From assembly GCF_042646125.1 (NCBI RefSeq), contig NZ_JBHRSW010000049.1:1-64000 (forward strand): a stretch of 64,000 bases of DNA, in the 5' to 3' direction. The number at the start of each line of letters is the position of its first letter. Within the stretch, counting starts at the first letter, position 1. A model generated the notes under the pieces. It was not told the origin of the DNA. It saw only the letters and a list, made by a program, of their open reading frames with translations, and did not search any database. Positions 25,838 through 34,569 of this stretch are shown here, one piece after another. The position numbers and the translations under genes were made by a program. This stretch comes from Glaciecola flavus (lineage in GTDB: Bacteria > Pseudomonadota > Gammaproteobacteria > Enterobacterales > Alteromonadaceae).

Positions 25838-26815
25838 ATGGATCCACAAAGCAGTACTATTAATGAAGATGATAATACTTTCTTACTTAGCGATAACGTA
25901 GAAAGTGACATAGACTTGGCTGTGCTCGAAGAGAGTGTCGAGGATATCCCACCAAAAACTGACAAGCTCGCCCACAAGCACATTGATGCAACACAAATTT
26001 ATTTAAATGAAATTGGCTATTCGCCACTGCTAACGGCTGAACAAGAAGTAAGTTATGCAAGAGCAGCACTAAAAGGCGATAAAGCCGCTAGAGAACGCAT
26101 GATTGTCAGTAACCTGCGTTTGGTGGTTAAAATTGCTCGCCGATATAACAATCGAGGCCTAGCCCTCTTAGATCTAGTTGAAGAGGGTAATCTTGGGCTG
26201 ATCCGAGCCGTCGAAAAGTTCGATCCCGAACGTGGTTTTCGTTTTTCAACGTACGCGACTTGGTGGATTAGGCAAACGATTGAACGCGCGCTAATGAACC
26301 AAACCCGCACTATTCGGCTACCGATTCATATAGTAAAAGAGCTCAATTTGTATCTACGCACGGCGCGTAAATTGGCGCAAACCTTAGATCATGAACCGAC
26401 CGCTGAAGAAATCGCAGACGCGACTGGTGAGCCAGTGGTCAGTGTTAGTAGAATGCTAAAACTAAACGAACGAATCAGCTCAGTCGATGTACCTGTGGGT
26501 GATGATGGCGATAAAGCACTCCTCGATCTCATTGCTGACTGTAACGAAAGAGGACCAGAGACCTGTTTACAAACATCAAATATGCACAACAACATTGTGG
26601 ACTGGATGGCCTTGCTCAGCCCTAAGCATAAAGAGGTATTGGCAAGACGCTATGGTTTGTTGGGTTACGAACCCTCTACTCTTGAAGAAGTAGGGTTAGA
26701 AATAGGACTTACCCGAGAACGTGTGCGACAAATTCAAGTCGAAGCCCTAAGAAAACTGAAAGATTTACTCAAACAACAAGGTCTAAGCTTAGACACGATT
26801 TTTGGAGAAGAGTAA
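25838..26815 (+). CDS. rpoS: RNA polymerase sigma factor RpoS
   Basis: 325 aa from the ATG at 25838, which has GAGAGG about 8 nt upstream; an upstream in-frame start would add five residues. This is the general stress and stationary-phase sigma factor. Region 1.2 (DATQIYLNEIGYSPLLTAEQE), region 2 (LRLVVKIARRYNNRGLALLDLVEEGNLGLIRAVEKFD, FSTYATWWIRQTIERA) and region 4 (LGLTRERVRQIQVEALRKL-type) are complete. It is in the standard position after nlpD. Confidence 0.97.
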   Translation: MDPQSSTINEDDNTFLLSDNVESDIDLAVLEESVEDIPPKTDKLAHKHIDATQIYLNEIGYSPLLTAEQEVSYARAALKGDKAARERMIVSNLRLVVKIARRYNNRGLALLDLVEEGNLGLIRAVEKFDPERGFRFSTYATWWIRQTIERALMNQTRTIRLPIHIVKELNLYLRTARKLAQTLDHEPTAEEIADATGEPVVSVSRMLKLNERISSVDVPVGDDGDKALLDLIADCNERGPETCLQTSNMHNNIVDWMALLSPKHKEVLARRYGLLGYEPSTLEEVGLEIGLTRERVRQIQVEALRKLKDLLKQQGLSLDTIFGEE

Positions 26816-26826
26816 ATCTATCATCT

Positions 26827-27348
26827 ATGCTCGCGATACGTTTAGTTGTTTCTGGCCTAGTGGCTTTTATTTCATACGCAGCGTGGGCTTGGTACGCAAA
26901 TAGCCTTGTCACGAGCGATAGCATTGTTCTATTGAAAGCTGCGCTCGTTCAAGGCAGCTACAGTGCCGGTATTACACTTGGCTTTACGTACTTATTGGAG
27001 TTTTTTTACAAAAAGTTTGGGGTGAGCAATTATTGCTTGCCACTTATACTACCGCGCTGGTCTCAAGATACGCAACAAAACCCTTGTACGACTAAACTCA
27101 CTTTTGAACATGCCCTACAAACGTCAAGAAAACTCTGCAAAGGCACATGCATGCCAGGGGCAATTGTATCCCCCATACCCGCACTGGTTTTGCAAAGCAT
27201 TTTAGTTATTGCGGTAAATCTCGTTTTCCGCACACCCAATTTATGGTTAACCGTGCTGCCTTCGATTGTATTTAGTGCATGCTATGGATATGTATATAGT
27301 TTTGGGCTATCTCGTCAAGTAACACGGGCTAAGCTGACAAATTCGTAG
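26827..27348 (+). CDS. Uncharacterised inner membrane protein
   Basis: 173 aa, starting 11 nt after rpoS. Four hydrophobic stretches are visible (about residues 3-23, 35-60, 110-135 and 140-160), with a Cys-containing loop between (NPCTTKL, LCKGTCMPG). I recognise no named family. Its end overlaps the convergent folA gene by 34 bp. Co-transcription with rpoS is likely from the spacing. Confidence 0.65.
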   Translation: MLAIRLVVSGLVAFISYAAWAWYANSLVTSDSIVLLKAALVQGSYSAGITLGFTYLLEFFYKKFGVSNYCLPLILPRWSQDTQQNPCTTKLTFEHALQTSRKLCKGTCMPGAIVSPIPALVLQSILVIAVNLVFRTPNLWLTVLPSIVFSACYGYVYSFGLSRQVTRAKLTNS

Positions 27349-27812
27349 TTATAGGGGTTTTTGTCATCAGCGAGATGTTTTTCCTCGCTCAACACCTCCC
27401 ACTCAGCAATAGTATTGTAGTCTGGAAACGCAGTGTCTCCATCAAGCTCTGCATCAATCAAGGTGAGATGTAAGTGTGTTGCCTTCGGTAAAACAGCATC
27501 ATAGACCGTGCCACCGCCAATGATCATGATTTCATCGACATCATCTGAGCTAGCCAAACTAAGTGCACTTTCTATAGTCTGTGCAGTACTGGCATCGTCA
27601 AGTTGATAACTGGGATCTCGTGATATAACTATATTGTGTCGTCCGGGCAGTGCTTTGCCGATTGACTCATAAGTCAAACGTCCCATCACAACCGGCTTTC
27701 CTAAAGTTAGCATTTTAAAATGTCGTAGATCTGCAGGTAAATGCCATGGCATTTGATTGTTTTTACCAATGATGCGATTTTTTGCCATCGCAGCAATCAT
27801 AGAAATTTTCAT
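27315..27812 (-). CDS. folA: Dihydrofolate reductase
   Basis: 165 aa from the ATG at 27812, supported by AAGG about 10 nt upstream; a longer frame adds 24 non-conserved residues. It reduces dihydrofolate with NADPH. MIAAMAKNRIIGKNNQMPWHLPADLRHFK, GKPVVMGRLTYESIGKALPGR and IMIIGGGTVYDAVL are the family motifs. The catalytic Asp27 equivalent is in LPADLRHF. Confidence 0.96.
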   Translation of the reverse strand: MKISMIAAMAKNRIIGKNNQMPWHLPADLRHFKMLTLGKPVVMGRLTYESIGKALPGRHNIVISRDPSYQLDDASTAQTIESALSLASSDDVDEIMIIGGGTVYDAVLPKATHLHLTLIDAELDGDTAFPDYNTIAEWEVLSEEKHLADDKNPYNYEFVSLARVT

Positions 27813-27927
27813 AAAAGTTGCCTTATTTTGTTTACAGCAAGGTTCAACTGTCTGAGATACTTGGATTTTGCTTAGGGCGAACAAAAGCCAAATGAGCGAA
27901 AAAACAGCTCACAAAAAGGTAGAGAAA

Positions 27928-28380
27928 CTATTTTTGTGCGCTGAGCAACATATCAAGATGTGGAATACCGTCTTCCAGATAATCCTCACTCACCCGCAAA
28001 AAACCAAAGCTATTGTAAAAATTTTCCAAATAGCATTGTGCGCCAATTTTAATATCTTGATTCGCCCATAAACGCTCGCACGTTTTTACGCAAAATGTGA
28101 CCAGTTGTTTTCCTAAATTATTTCCTCGAGCTTGCGGAGCAACAATAATACGTCCAATACTGGGCGTCGAATACGTGAGGTCTGCGGGTAATAACCTAGC
28201 GTACGCGAGCAATACGCCATTGTTGTCAACGAACAATACATGCATGGCGTCGAGGTCACGGTTGTCAATGTCTTGATATACACAGTTTTGTTCAACGACA
28301 AACACTTCACTACGCAAACGCAGCACAGCATACAACTGATTAATAGATAGCTCTGAAAAGCTTAATACAAGGGTTTTCAT
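27928..28380 (-). CDS. elaA: ElaA-type GNAT N-acetyltransferase
   Basis: 150 aa. It has the GNAT fold of the ElaA subgroup: LYAVLRLRSEVFVVEQNCVYQDID near the start, and the acetyl-CoA loop IGRIIVAPQARGNNLGKQLV in the middle. The substrate is unknown. Its start overlaps the obgE stop by 4 bp, so it is probably the last gene of the rplU-rpmA-obgE transcript. Confidence 0.85.
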   Translation of the reverse strand: MKTLVLSFSELSINQLYAVLRLRSEVFVVEQNCVYQDIDNRDLDAMHVLFVDNNGVLLAYARLLPADLTYSTPSIGRIIVAPQARGNNLGKQLVTFCVKTCERLWANQDIKIGAQCYLENFYNSFGFLRVSEDYLEDGIPHLDMLLSAQK

Positions 28381-29537
28381 TCGTTAGTATAAACAACATT
28401 TGGGTGATCATCCCAATCATCATCATCGTCGTCATCGGAGTCTGAGGTATGTTCTGAGACTACATCGTTGTGATAGTCATCCCATTTAAACCCTGTTTCC
28501 TCTGCAGAGCTTGCCATCTCTTCATCTGGCGGTAAAGAGTCCAAATATTCCATTAATTCTTGGCAAATTTCTTGGCTTCCCATTTTATGAAAAGCAGACA
28601 TTTGATAATAGTCGCCTTCCCAACCCAGTTTTTCTGCAATACCGGCGCACAATGCATCGGCTTCTTCTTCCAGCAACAAGTCGACTTTGTTAAATACTAA
28701 CCAACGCGGCTTGGCAGCTAGTTTAGGGCTGTACTGATCAAGTTCATTTATAATGGTTAGGGCATTTTCGACGGGATCACTGCCGTCAACAGGCATGACA
28801 TCGACTAAGTGGAGCAAAACACGACAACGTTCCAAGTGCTTGAGAAATTGAATACCTAAGCCGGCGCCATCTGAAGCCCCTTCAATTAAACCCGGAATGT
28901 CAGCAATTACGAAACTCGCCTGAGCATCCAGCCTGACAACCCCTAGGTTTGGCACTAATGTAGTGAAAGGGTAATCCGCTACCTTTGGTTTAGCCGCAGA
29001 TACGGAGCGAATAAAAGTAGATTTACCTGCATTGGGCAACCCAAGCAAACCAACATCAGCTAAAAGCATGAGTTCCAGTTGTAATGTTCTGATTTCTCCG
29101 GGTGTACCATCTGTTTTCTGTCTGGGTGCGCGATTGGTCGAACTTTTAAAACGCGCATTGCCTAAACCATGGAATCCACCTTGAGCAACTTTGACCTTTT
29201 GCCCATGTTTAGTTAAGTCTCCCAAGACCTCATGCGTGTCTTTATCGGTCGCGCGCGTGCCTACTGGCACCTTCAAAGTTAGGTCTTCTCCCTTGCGGCC
29301 TGTGCAATTTGTGCGTTGACCGTTTTGTCCACGCTCTGCACGATGGAAGCGCTCAAATCTGTAGTCGATCAGGGTATTTAAATTTTCATCAGCTTCTAAG
29401 TAAACACTGCCGCCATCGCCGCCGTCACCGCCATCAGGACCACCTTTAGGGATATATTTTTCCCGCCGAAAACTGATCGTGCCATTGCCGCCGTCTCCAG
29501 CTTCTACCCTGATTTCAGCTTCATCTACAAATTTCAT
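28377..29537 (-). CDS. obgE: GTPase Obg (CgtA), ribosome assembly and stress control
   Basis: 386 aa. The glycine-rich Obg domain (residues 1-158, KGGPDGGDGGDGGSVYLEA) is followed by the G domain with G1 GLPNAGKSTFIRSV, G3 DIPGLIEGAS and G4 NKVDLL. The C-terminal tail is strongly acidic (SDSDDDDDDDWDD). It binds the 50S subunit. It follows rplU-rpmA, after a 292-bp gap containing a terminator and a palindromic element. Confidence 0.96.
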   Translation of the reverse strand: MKFVDEAEIRVEAGDGGNGTISFRREKYIPKGGPDGGDGGDGGSVYLEADENLNTLIDYRFERFHRAERGQNGQRTNCTGRKGEDLTLKVPVGTRATDKDTHEVLGDLTKHGQKVKVAQGGFHGLGNARFKSSTNRAPRQKTDGTPGEIRTLQLELMLLADVGLLGLPNAGKSTFIRSVSAAKPKVADYPFTTLVPNLGVVRLDAQASFVIADIPGLIEGASDGAGLGIQFLKHLERCRVLLHLVDVMPVDGSDPVENALTIINELDQYSPKLAAKPRWLVFNKVDLLLEEEADALCAGIAEKLGWEGDYYQMSAFHKMGSQEICQELMEYLDSLPPDEEMASSAEETGFKWDDYHNDVVSEHTSDSDDDDDDDWDDHPNVVYTNE

Positions 29538-29634
29538 AATGATTTATCTCGTTTTTCGTACTCAAAGACTACTAAAAAATAGTCAAAACCGCAAAATTGC
29601 CGTGGCTAACCTATTTTTGGTATAAACTGATTGT

Positions 29635-29741
29635 AGAGAGAGTCCTTAGTTAATTCGAAAGTCGCTTTACGCCATCCTTGGCCGCTCAACAAAAGGCATC
29701 CATGCCTTTTGATGCTTTCGAATTAACTACGGACTCTCTCT
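29635..29741. repeat. Intergenic palindromic element 2
   Basis: Arms of 27 bp (29635-29661 and 29715-29741; AGAGAGAGTCC...) pair with one mismatch. Between them, at 29690-29711, is a second perfect hairpin CAAAAGGCAT-CC-ATGCCTTTTG. It lies between rpmA and obgE, downstream of the rpmA terminator. Its nested design and CATCCATG core match elements 1 and 3. It may fold in the obgE leader RNA, with a regulatory effect, or be a mobile remnant. Confidence 0.75.
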
Positions 29742-29780
29742 ATAACCAGCTTACTTTTTAACACTGGATAGCAGGCAAAT

Positions 29781-29810
29781 AAAAAGCCGCTGATGAAAGC
29801 GGCTTTTTCA
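29781..29810 (-). terminator. Rho-independent terminator after rpmA
   Basis: The stem AAAAAGCCGC/GCGGCTTTTT with an 8-nt loop is followed by T-rich sequence on the minus strand. It lies 20 bp after the rpmA stop. Since obgE continues on the same strand, it probably attenuates rather than fully stops the operon transcript. Confidence 0.85.
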
Positions 29811-29829
29811 AACTTCGTTAAGTTAAGAC

Positions 29830-30087
29830 TTATTCAGCAACGATACTTACGTACTTGCGATTTTTTGGGCCTTTAACTTCAAATTGTACTTTGCCATCTG
29901 ATAATGCGAACAAAGTGTGATCTTTGCCAATGCCTACATTGTCACCTGCGTGGAATTTAGTACCACGTTGACGTACCAGAATATTACCCGCTAGTACGTC
30001 TTGACCACCAAAACGCTTAACACCTAGGCGTTTACTAATCGAATCGCGACCGTTTTTAGTACTACCACCAGCCTTTTTATGTGCCAT
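29830..30087 (-). CDS. rpmA: 50S ribosomal protein L27
   Basis: 85 aa. The start MAHKKAGGSTKNGRDSISKRLGVKRFGGQ and the later ILVRQRGTKFHAG are diagnostic. L27 reaches the peptidyl transferase centre with its N-terminus. It follows rplU after a 19-bp gap, in the usual rplU-rpmA pair. Confidence 0.98.
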   Translation of the reverse strand: MAHKKAGGSTKNGRDSISKRLGVKRFGGQDVLAGNILVRQRGTKFHAGDNVGIGKDHTLFALSDGKVQFEVKGPKNRKYVSIVAE

Positions 30088-30106
30088 GTGTTCGTCTCCT
30101 ACCTAA

Positions 30107-30418
30107 TTAAGCTGAAATACCAGTGATCTTCACTTCAGTGAACCACTGGCGGTGTCCGGCCTGCTTGCGTGAATGCTTGCGGCGACGGAACTTTACTATT
30201 TTAACTTTATCACCACGACCATGAGTAACCACTTCTGCCGTTACTTTGCCGCCATCTACATAAGGTGTGCCTATTTTTACGTCATCACCAGTGCTAACCA
30301 TCAAGACATTATCGAAATCTACGGTTTCACCCGGAGCAACTTCGATTTTTTCTAGACGAACGGTTTGGCCTTCAGCCACACGGTGTTGTTTACCACCACT
30401 TTGGAAAACCGCGTACAT
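30107..30418 (-). CDS. rplU: 50S ribosomal protein L21
   Basis: 103 aa. The start MYAVFQSGGKQHRVAEGQTVRLEKI and the C-terminal KFRRRKHSRKQAGHRQWFTEVKITGI are diagnostic. L21 binds 23S rRNA. It is the first gene of the operon and is divergent from ispB, with 200 bp of shared upstream DNA. Confidence 0.98.
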   Translation of the reverse strand: MYAVFQSGGKQHRVAEGQTVRLEKIEVAPGETVDFDNVLMVSTGDDVKIGTPYVDGGKVTAEVVTHGRGDKVKIVKFRRRKHSRKQAGHRQWFTEVKITGISA

Positions 30419-30618
30419 ATTAATCTCCGCTCTGCGCTCATATCATAGCGCTCAATTCAAAAAACAGGGCGCGAATTGTACGTAAACTTTGCCAAGCTAG
30501 CAAGCCCTAATTAGCCTTATTTTGTGGTTTTTTTACTCAAAAATTCAAAACTGGTTCAAACCAACGATTAATGTACAATAGCCCCACATAAAAAGAATGG
30601 CATTACGTAACTCCTGGA

Positions 30619-31590
30619 ATGGACTTAGAAAATATTCGCAAACTTTCTGAAGCTGATATGACGGCGGTCAATCAGCTGATTCAACAACAAGTAAATTCAG
30701 ACGTCGCACTTATCAACCAGTTAGGCTTTTACATCGTCAATAGTGGCGGTAAGCGCCTGCGCCCTTTACTCACTGTCCTAGCTGCGCGGGCACTCAATAT
30801 TCAAAGCAGTGAACATTACACGCTTGCCGCAATAATCGAGTTTATACACACTGCAACACTATTGCACGATGACGTCGTTGACGAATCGATGATGCGCCGT
30901 GGTCGCGAAACGGCCAACGCCGTATTTGGCAATCAAGCCAGTGTGCTAGTTGGCGATTTTTTGTATTCCCGCGCGTTTCAAATGATGGTTGAATTAAAGC
31001 GTATGCGTGTGATGGAAGTGTTGTCTGATGCAACCAATCGCATCGCCCAAGGCGAAGTAATGCAATTGATGAATTGTAACGACCCGAATACCACGGAACA
31101 AAGTTACCTCGAAGTCATTTACAGTAAAACCGCCAGACTCTTTGAAGCGGCGACGCAACTAGCGGCGGTGCTTACCGACCAACGAAGCGAAGTCGAAATA
31201 GCCATGCAAAGTTATGGGAAACACCTAGGCACTGCATTTCAACTTATTGACGACGTATTAGATTACACCGCTAGTGCCTCAGAGATGGGAAAAGAAGCGG
31301 GTGATGATCTCGCTGAAGGCAAGCCTACACTGCCTTTACTGCATGCTATGTGGAATGCAAAAGAGCAGGATGCGGCACTTATTCGAAGCGCCATAGAAAA
31401 TGCAGACGGTATGGCTAGTTTTGATAAGATTTTGCAAATGATGAAAGACACAGGCTCACTTGAATACACCAAAAATTTAGCCGTTCAGGAAGCCAACAAA
31501 GCAAAAGCCTCGCTCGCTCTGCTACCTGAGTCTAATTATAAACTCGCACTCATTGGATTAGCCGATTTGTCGGTTAATCGCGATAGTTAA
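30619..31590 (+). CDS. ispB: Octaprenyl diphosphate synthase
   Basis: 323 aa. This trans-prenyltransferase makes the side chain of ubiquinone and menaquinone. The two Asp-rich motifs are LLHDDVVDES (first) and QLIDDVLDYT (second), with GGKRLRP near residue 50. Its divergent position next to rplU is the same as in E. coli. Confidence 0.94.
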   Translation: MDLENIRKLSEADMTAVNQLIQQQVNSDVALINQLGFYIVNSGGKRLRPLLTVLAARALNIQSSEHYTLAAIIEFIHTATLLHDDVVDESMMRRGRETANAVFGNQASVLVGDFLYSRAFQMMVELKRMRVMEVLSDATNRIAQGEVMQLMNCNDPNTTEQSYLEVIYSKTARLFEAATQLAAVLTDQRSEVEIAMQSYGKHLGTAFQLIDDVLDYTASASEMGKEAGDDLAEGKPTLPLLHAMWNAKEQDAALIRSAIENADGMASFDKILQMMKDTGSLEYTKNLAVQEANKAKASLALLPESNYKLALIGLADLSVNRDS

Positions 31591-31611
31591 GCATGTAAGG
31601 ATTACATAAAA

Positions 31612-32133
31612 ATGCACGCCCCAGAGCAAGACGACACTAGTAAATTTGGCCGTTGGATGCTGTGGGCGGCGTGGGCGTTAATTTTTGCCCTATTGGTTTA
31701 TTTTTTCTCAGGCTTTATTGAGCGTAAATACAATCCAAACCAAAACCCTTCATCGACAGTCTCAGGTGGGACAGTAGAAGTTCATCTAAAACAAAACAGT
31801 ATTGGGCATTATGTGACCACCGGCTTTATCAACGGTGAGCCAGTTACCTTTTTACTCGATACAGGCGCAACAACAGTAACCATAGGTGCTCATTTGGCAA
31901 ATAAATTGGGTCTGAAAGCTGGCCAGCGGTTTCAAGCACAAACGGCAAATGGCGTTGTTACTGTCGCACGAACACAAGTGCGCGAACTTCGCGTTGGTGA
32001 GATTCGTTTATACAACGTTGAAGCCAATCTGAACCCAGGTATGAATCAAGACGAAATTCTCCTTGGTATGAGTGCTTTGCGTCAGCTAGAGCTGGTGCAG
32101 CGAGGCGATACCCTATTGCTCAGATCTTTTTAG
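31612..32133 (+). CDS. Membrane-anchored retropepsin-like aspartic protease (TIGR02281 type)
   Basis: 173 aa. One membrane helix (residues about 18-37) is followed by a periplasmic domain with the active-site motif FLLDTGATTVTIG, then LGMSALRQLEL. This matches the single-domain clan AA proteases annotated TIGR02281. The substrate is unknown. It starts 21 bp after ispB and may share its transcript. Confidence 0.85.
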   Translation: MHAPEQDDTSKFGRWMLWAAWALIFALLVYFFSGFIERKYNPNQNPSSTVSGGTVEVHLKQNSIGHYVTTGFINGEPVTFLLDTGATTVTIGAHLANKLGLKAGQRFQAQTANGVVTVARTQVRELRVGEIRLYNVEANLNPGMNQDEILLGMSALRQLELVQRGDTLLLRSF

Positions 32134-32160
32134 TATTTATAGGCCTGCGATTCACACACT

Positions 32161-33192
32161 CTATTCTGAACGGTATATAGCGACACTTACCTTCCCATTG
32201 ACATCAACGGCAGCACGGTACATTCCTTCGGTATTAAAAGGCATGGCGATATTTCCCTTAGCATCAATGATAATAACACCACCAGTGCCACCCATCGGAA
32301 GTAAAACGTCATTTATTACAGTTTCTCCCGCGTCTTTAATCGATACACCTTGGTATTTGACACGAGAGCAAATATCAGCAGCGACATGATTTCGAATGAA
32401 AAACTCGCCATGCCCAGTGGCAGACACAGCACAACTGCTATTGTCCGCCCAAGTCCCCGCACCAATGATGGGAGAGTCACCGATTCTTCCCCAACGTTTG
32501 CCCGTCATGCCGCCTGTAGAGGTGCCAGCGGCAATATTACCCTTCGAATCCAATGCAACAGCCCCGACAGTCCCGAACTTGTAATCACTGGTCAAAGGAT
32601 CAAGGTGTAGTGAAGCATGATCATTCTCTAAAAGACGCGCTTTAACCTTTTCAAGTGCACGTAGTCTGTGCGGAGTGTCAAAGTGATGATTATCGACCAA
32701 GGTTAAGCCCTGTGATTTAGCAAACGCTTGCGCTCCCTCTCCGCTTAACATCACGTGCACCGAATGCTCCATTACTTCTCTAGCCGCCGCGATCGGGCTA
32801 ACTACCGTTTTAACACCGGCCACGGCACCTGCGTTTAAAGACTCTCCTTCCATAATAGACGCATCCAATTCATGCTCGGCCTCCCAAGTATAAACTGCTC
32901 CTACACCTGCATTGAACAAGGGCGACGCTTCCATTATTTGAATCGCTGAAATTATTGCGTCGGTGCTAGAACCGCCGTTCTGTAACACCTCATAACCTGA
33001 CATCACAGCTTCACGCAACTTAGCTCGATAAGCTTGATCTTGCTTTTCAGTTAAGTTGGCTTTTGAAATCGTACCTGCACCACCATGAATGGCAATTGCA
33101 ACGGGCACTTTTTCTTTGGTTGAGGCTGCTAGGCTCGAAAAGACTAAGATACTGCTAATTAAAACGCTAAATAATGATCGTCTCATTGCCAT
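32161..33192 (-). CDS. Secreted isoaspartyl peptidase / L-asparaginase (Ntn hydrolase)
   Basis: 343 aa with a signal peptide (about residues 1-22). The N-terminal AIHGGAGTISK and the processing site before Thr in KFGTVGAVALDSKGN place it in the plant-type asparaginase family; that Thr becomes the nucleophile after self-cleavage. GTSTGGMTGKRWGRIGDSPIIGAGTWAD lines the active site. It would hydrolyse isoAsp dipeptides or asparagine in the periplasm. The pepQ gene just upstream suggests peptide scavenging. Confidence 0.9.
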   Translation of the reverse strand: MAMRRSLFSVLISSILVFSSLAASTKEKVPVAIAIHGGAGTISKANLTEKQDQAYRAKLREAVMSGYEVLQNGGSSTDAIISAIQIMEASPLFNAGVGAVYTWEAEHELDASIMEGESLNAGAVAGVKTVVSPIAAAREVMEHSVHVMLSGEGAQAFAKSQGLTLVDNHHFDTPHRLRALEKVKARLLENDHASLHLDPLTSDYKFGTVGAVALDSKGNIAAGTSTGGMTGKRWGRIGDSPIIGAGTWADNSSCAVSATGHGEFFIRNHVAADICSRVKYQGVSIKDAGETVINDVLLPMGGTGGVIIIDAKGNIAMPFNTEGMYRAAVDVNGKVSVAIYRSE

Positions 33193-33211
33193 CCCTTTTT
33201 TCGGTAAATAC

Positions 33212-34546
33212 TCAAGAGAGGCTTTCTTCCCAAAGCTCTCTTGTCATGTTTTCGGTATGTTCGCTGTGAACAATAACATTGTCTTCTATCCTGATACCAC
33301 CGAAAGGTTTAAAAGCATCTACTGTGTTCCAGTTAATATACTTTGAATTTTCACTACCCTTCAACTCAGTGAGTAAGGAATCGATAAAATAAATACCCGG
33401 TTCAACAGTGAATACTTGGCGAGCTTCAATCGTTCGCATACACCTGAGGAAGGGATGAGCACTTGGTGCAGGCTTGGCTGTACCCGTATCATCAGCAACA
33501 TGACCCGCTACGTCATGCACTTGAAGCCCCAGCATATGACCGATACCATGAGGAAAAAACGTACTCACAATGCCCTGCTCAACAATATCATCAGGTAGCA
33601 GATTAACAACGCCAAATTCGCTTAAAATTTTTGCAATACCGCCACAAGCCGCCTCATGTAAAGACAGATATTCTTTACCTGGCGTTACCTGACTAACCAG
33701 ATATTCAGTCAAACTATCGACAGCGACGATGAGCTCTTGAAAACGATTATCCTCCATTGAGTAAGTACGCGTAATATCTGCTGCATACCCATGGTAGGAC
33801 GCGCCTGCATCTATCAAAAAAGAGCGGTGTGTTGAGGGAGGAGCCTTATTGAGTAGCATGTAATGCAGTATTGACGCATTCTCGTTTAACGCAACAATAT
33901 TACCATAAGGCATGTCATTTTCTGATTGCTTAGCTACCCCTAAGTATTCTTGGTTAATTTCATATTCAGATAAACCACTAAAAAAGCTTTGCTTGGCGAC
34001 TTTGTGTGCTTTTACCGCAATACTATTAGCCTTGCGCATACAGTATAATTCGTAATCGGTTTTATAGGCACGATGATAGTGCAAGTAATGCAGAACTCGG
34101 TCTGGATTGAGCAAGTGCATACCTAAGGCTTTAGCGACCTCAAGGTGCTCTCCAAGATACGCATATTTGCTTAAATCATAGGGTAAGCATTGCTCCACTT
34201 TGTTTGCTTTTTTTAAGTAGTGAATATCAAAAAATGGTACCCAAAAGGCATCAGGCACTTCTGGTACCTTGTGCCAAAAATCGACAGGCAGGTAAAACAC
34301 TAGTTTAGGTTTATTCTCACCGTCAATAATTAACCACGAATTAGGGTTGTCTACCACCGGAAGCCAAGATTTAAAGTGTGGATTAACCTTAAAGGGATAT
34401 GGATTATCATCTAAAAACTGATAGTGAAGTTGACCAGAATGAATAATTAGCCCTTCAATTCCTTCTCTTTCAATGGCCTCTTTTGCTCTAGCTTGCATAA
34501 TATCGATATGCTTTGCGTATAGCGTCTTTATACTGTCGTTATCCAT
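33212..34546 (-). CDS. pepQ: Xaa-Pro dipeptidase
   Basis: 444 aa. It cleaves dipeptides with C-terminal proline. The pita-bread metalloprotease fold is shown by its ligands: FLIDAGASYHGYAADITRTY (two Asp), FFPHGIGHMLGLQVHD (His), TVEPGIYF (Glu) and GGIRIEDNVIV (Glu). The length and start (MDNDSIKTLYAKHID) match PepQ. It lies between slt and the isoaspartyl peptidase on the same strand. Confidence 0.94.
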   Translation of the reverse strand: MDNDSIKTLYAKHIDIMQARAKEAIEREGIEGLIIHSGQLHYQFLDDNPYPFKVNPHFKSWLPVVDNPNSWLIIDGENKPKLVFYLPVDFWHKVPEVPDAFWVPFFDIHYLKKANKVEQCLPYDLSKYAYLGEHLEVAKALGMHLLNPDRVLHYLHYHRAYKTDYELYCMRKANSIAVKAHKVAKQSFFSGLSEYEINQEYLGVAKQSENDMPYGNIVALNENASILHYMLLNKAPPSTHRSFLIDAGASYHGYAADITRTYSMEDNRFQELIVAVDSLTEYLVSQVTPGKEYLSLHEAACGGIAKILSEFGVVNLLPDDIVEQGIVSTFFPHGIGHMLGLQVHDVAGHVADDTGTAKPAPSAHPFLRCMRTIEARQVFTVEPGIYFIDSLLTELKGSENSKYINWNTVDAFKPFGGIRIEDNVIVHSEHTENMTRELWEESLS

Positions 34547-34569
34547 TTAGTTCTCTTATTTTTATTTTG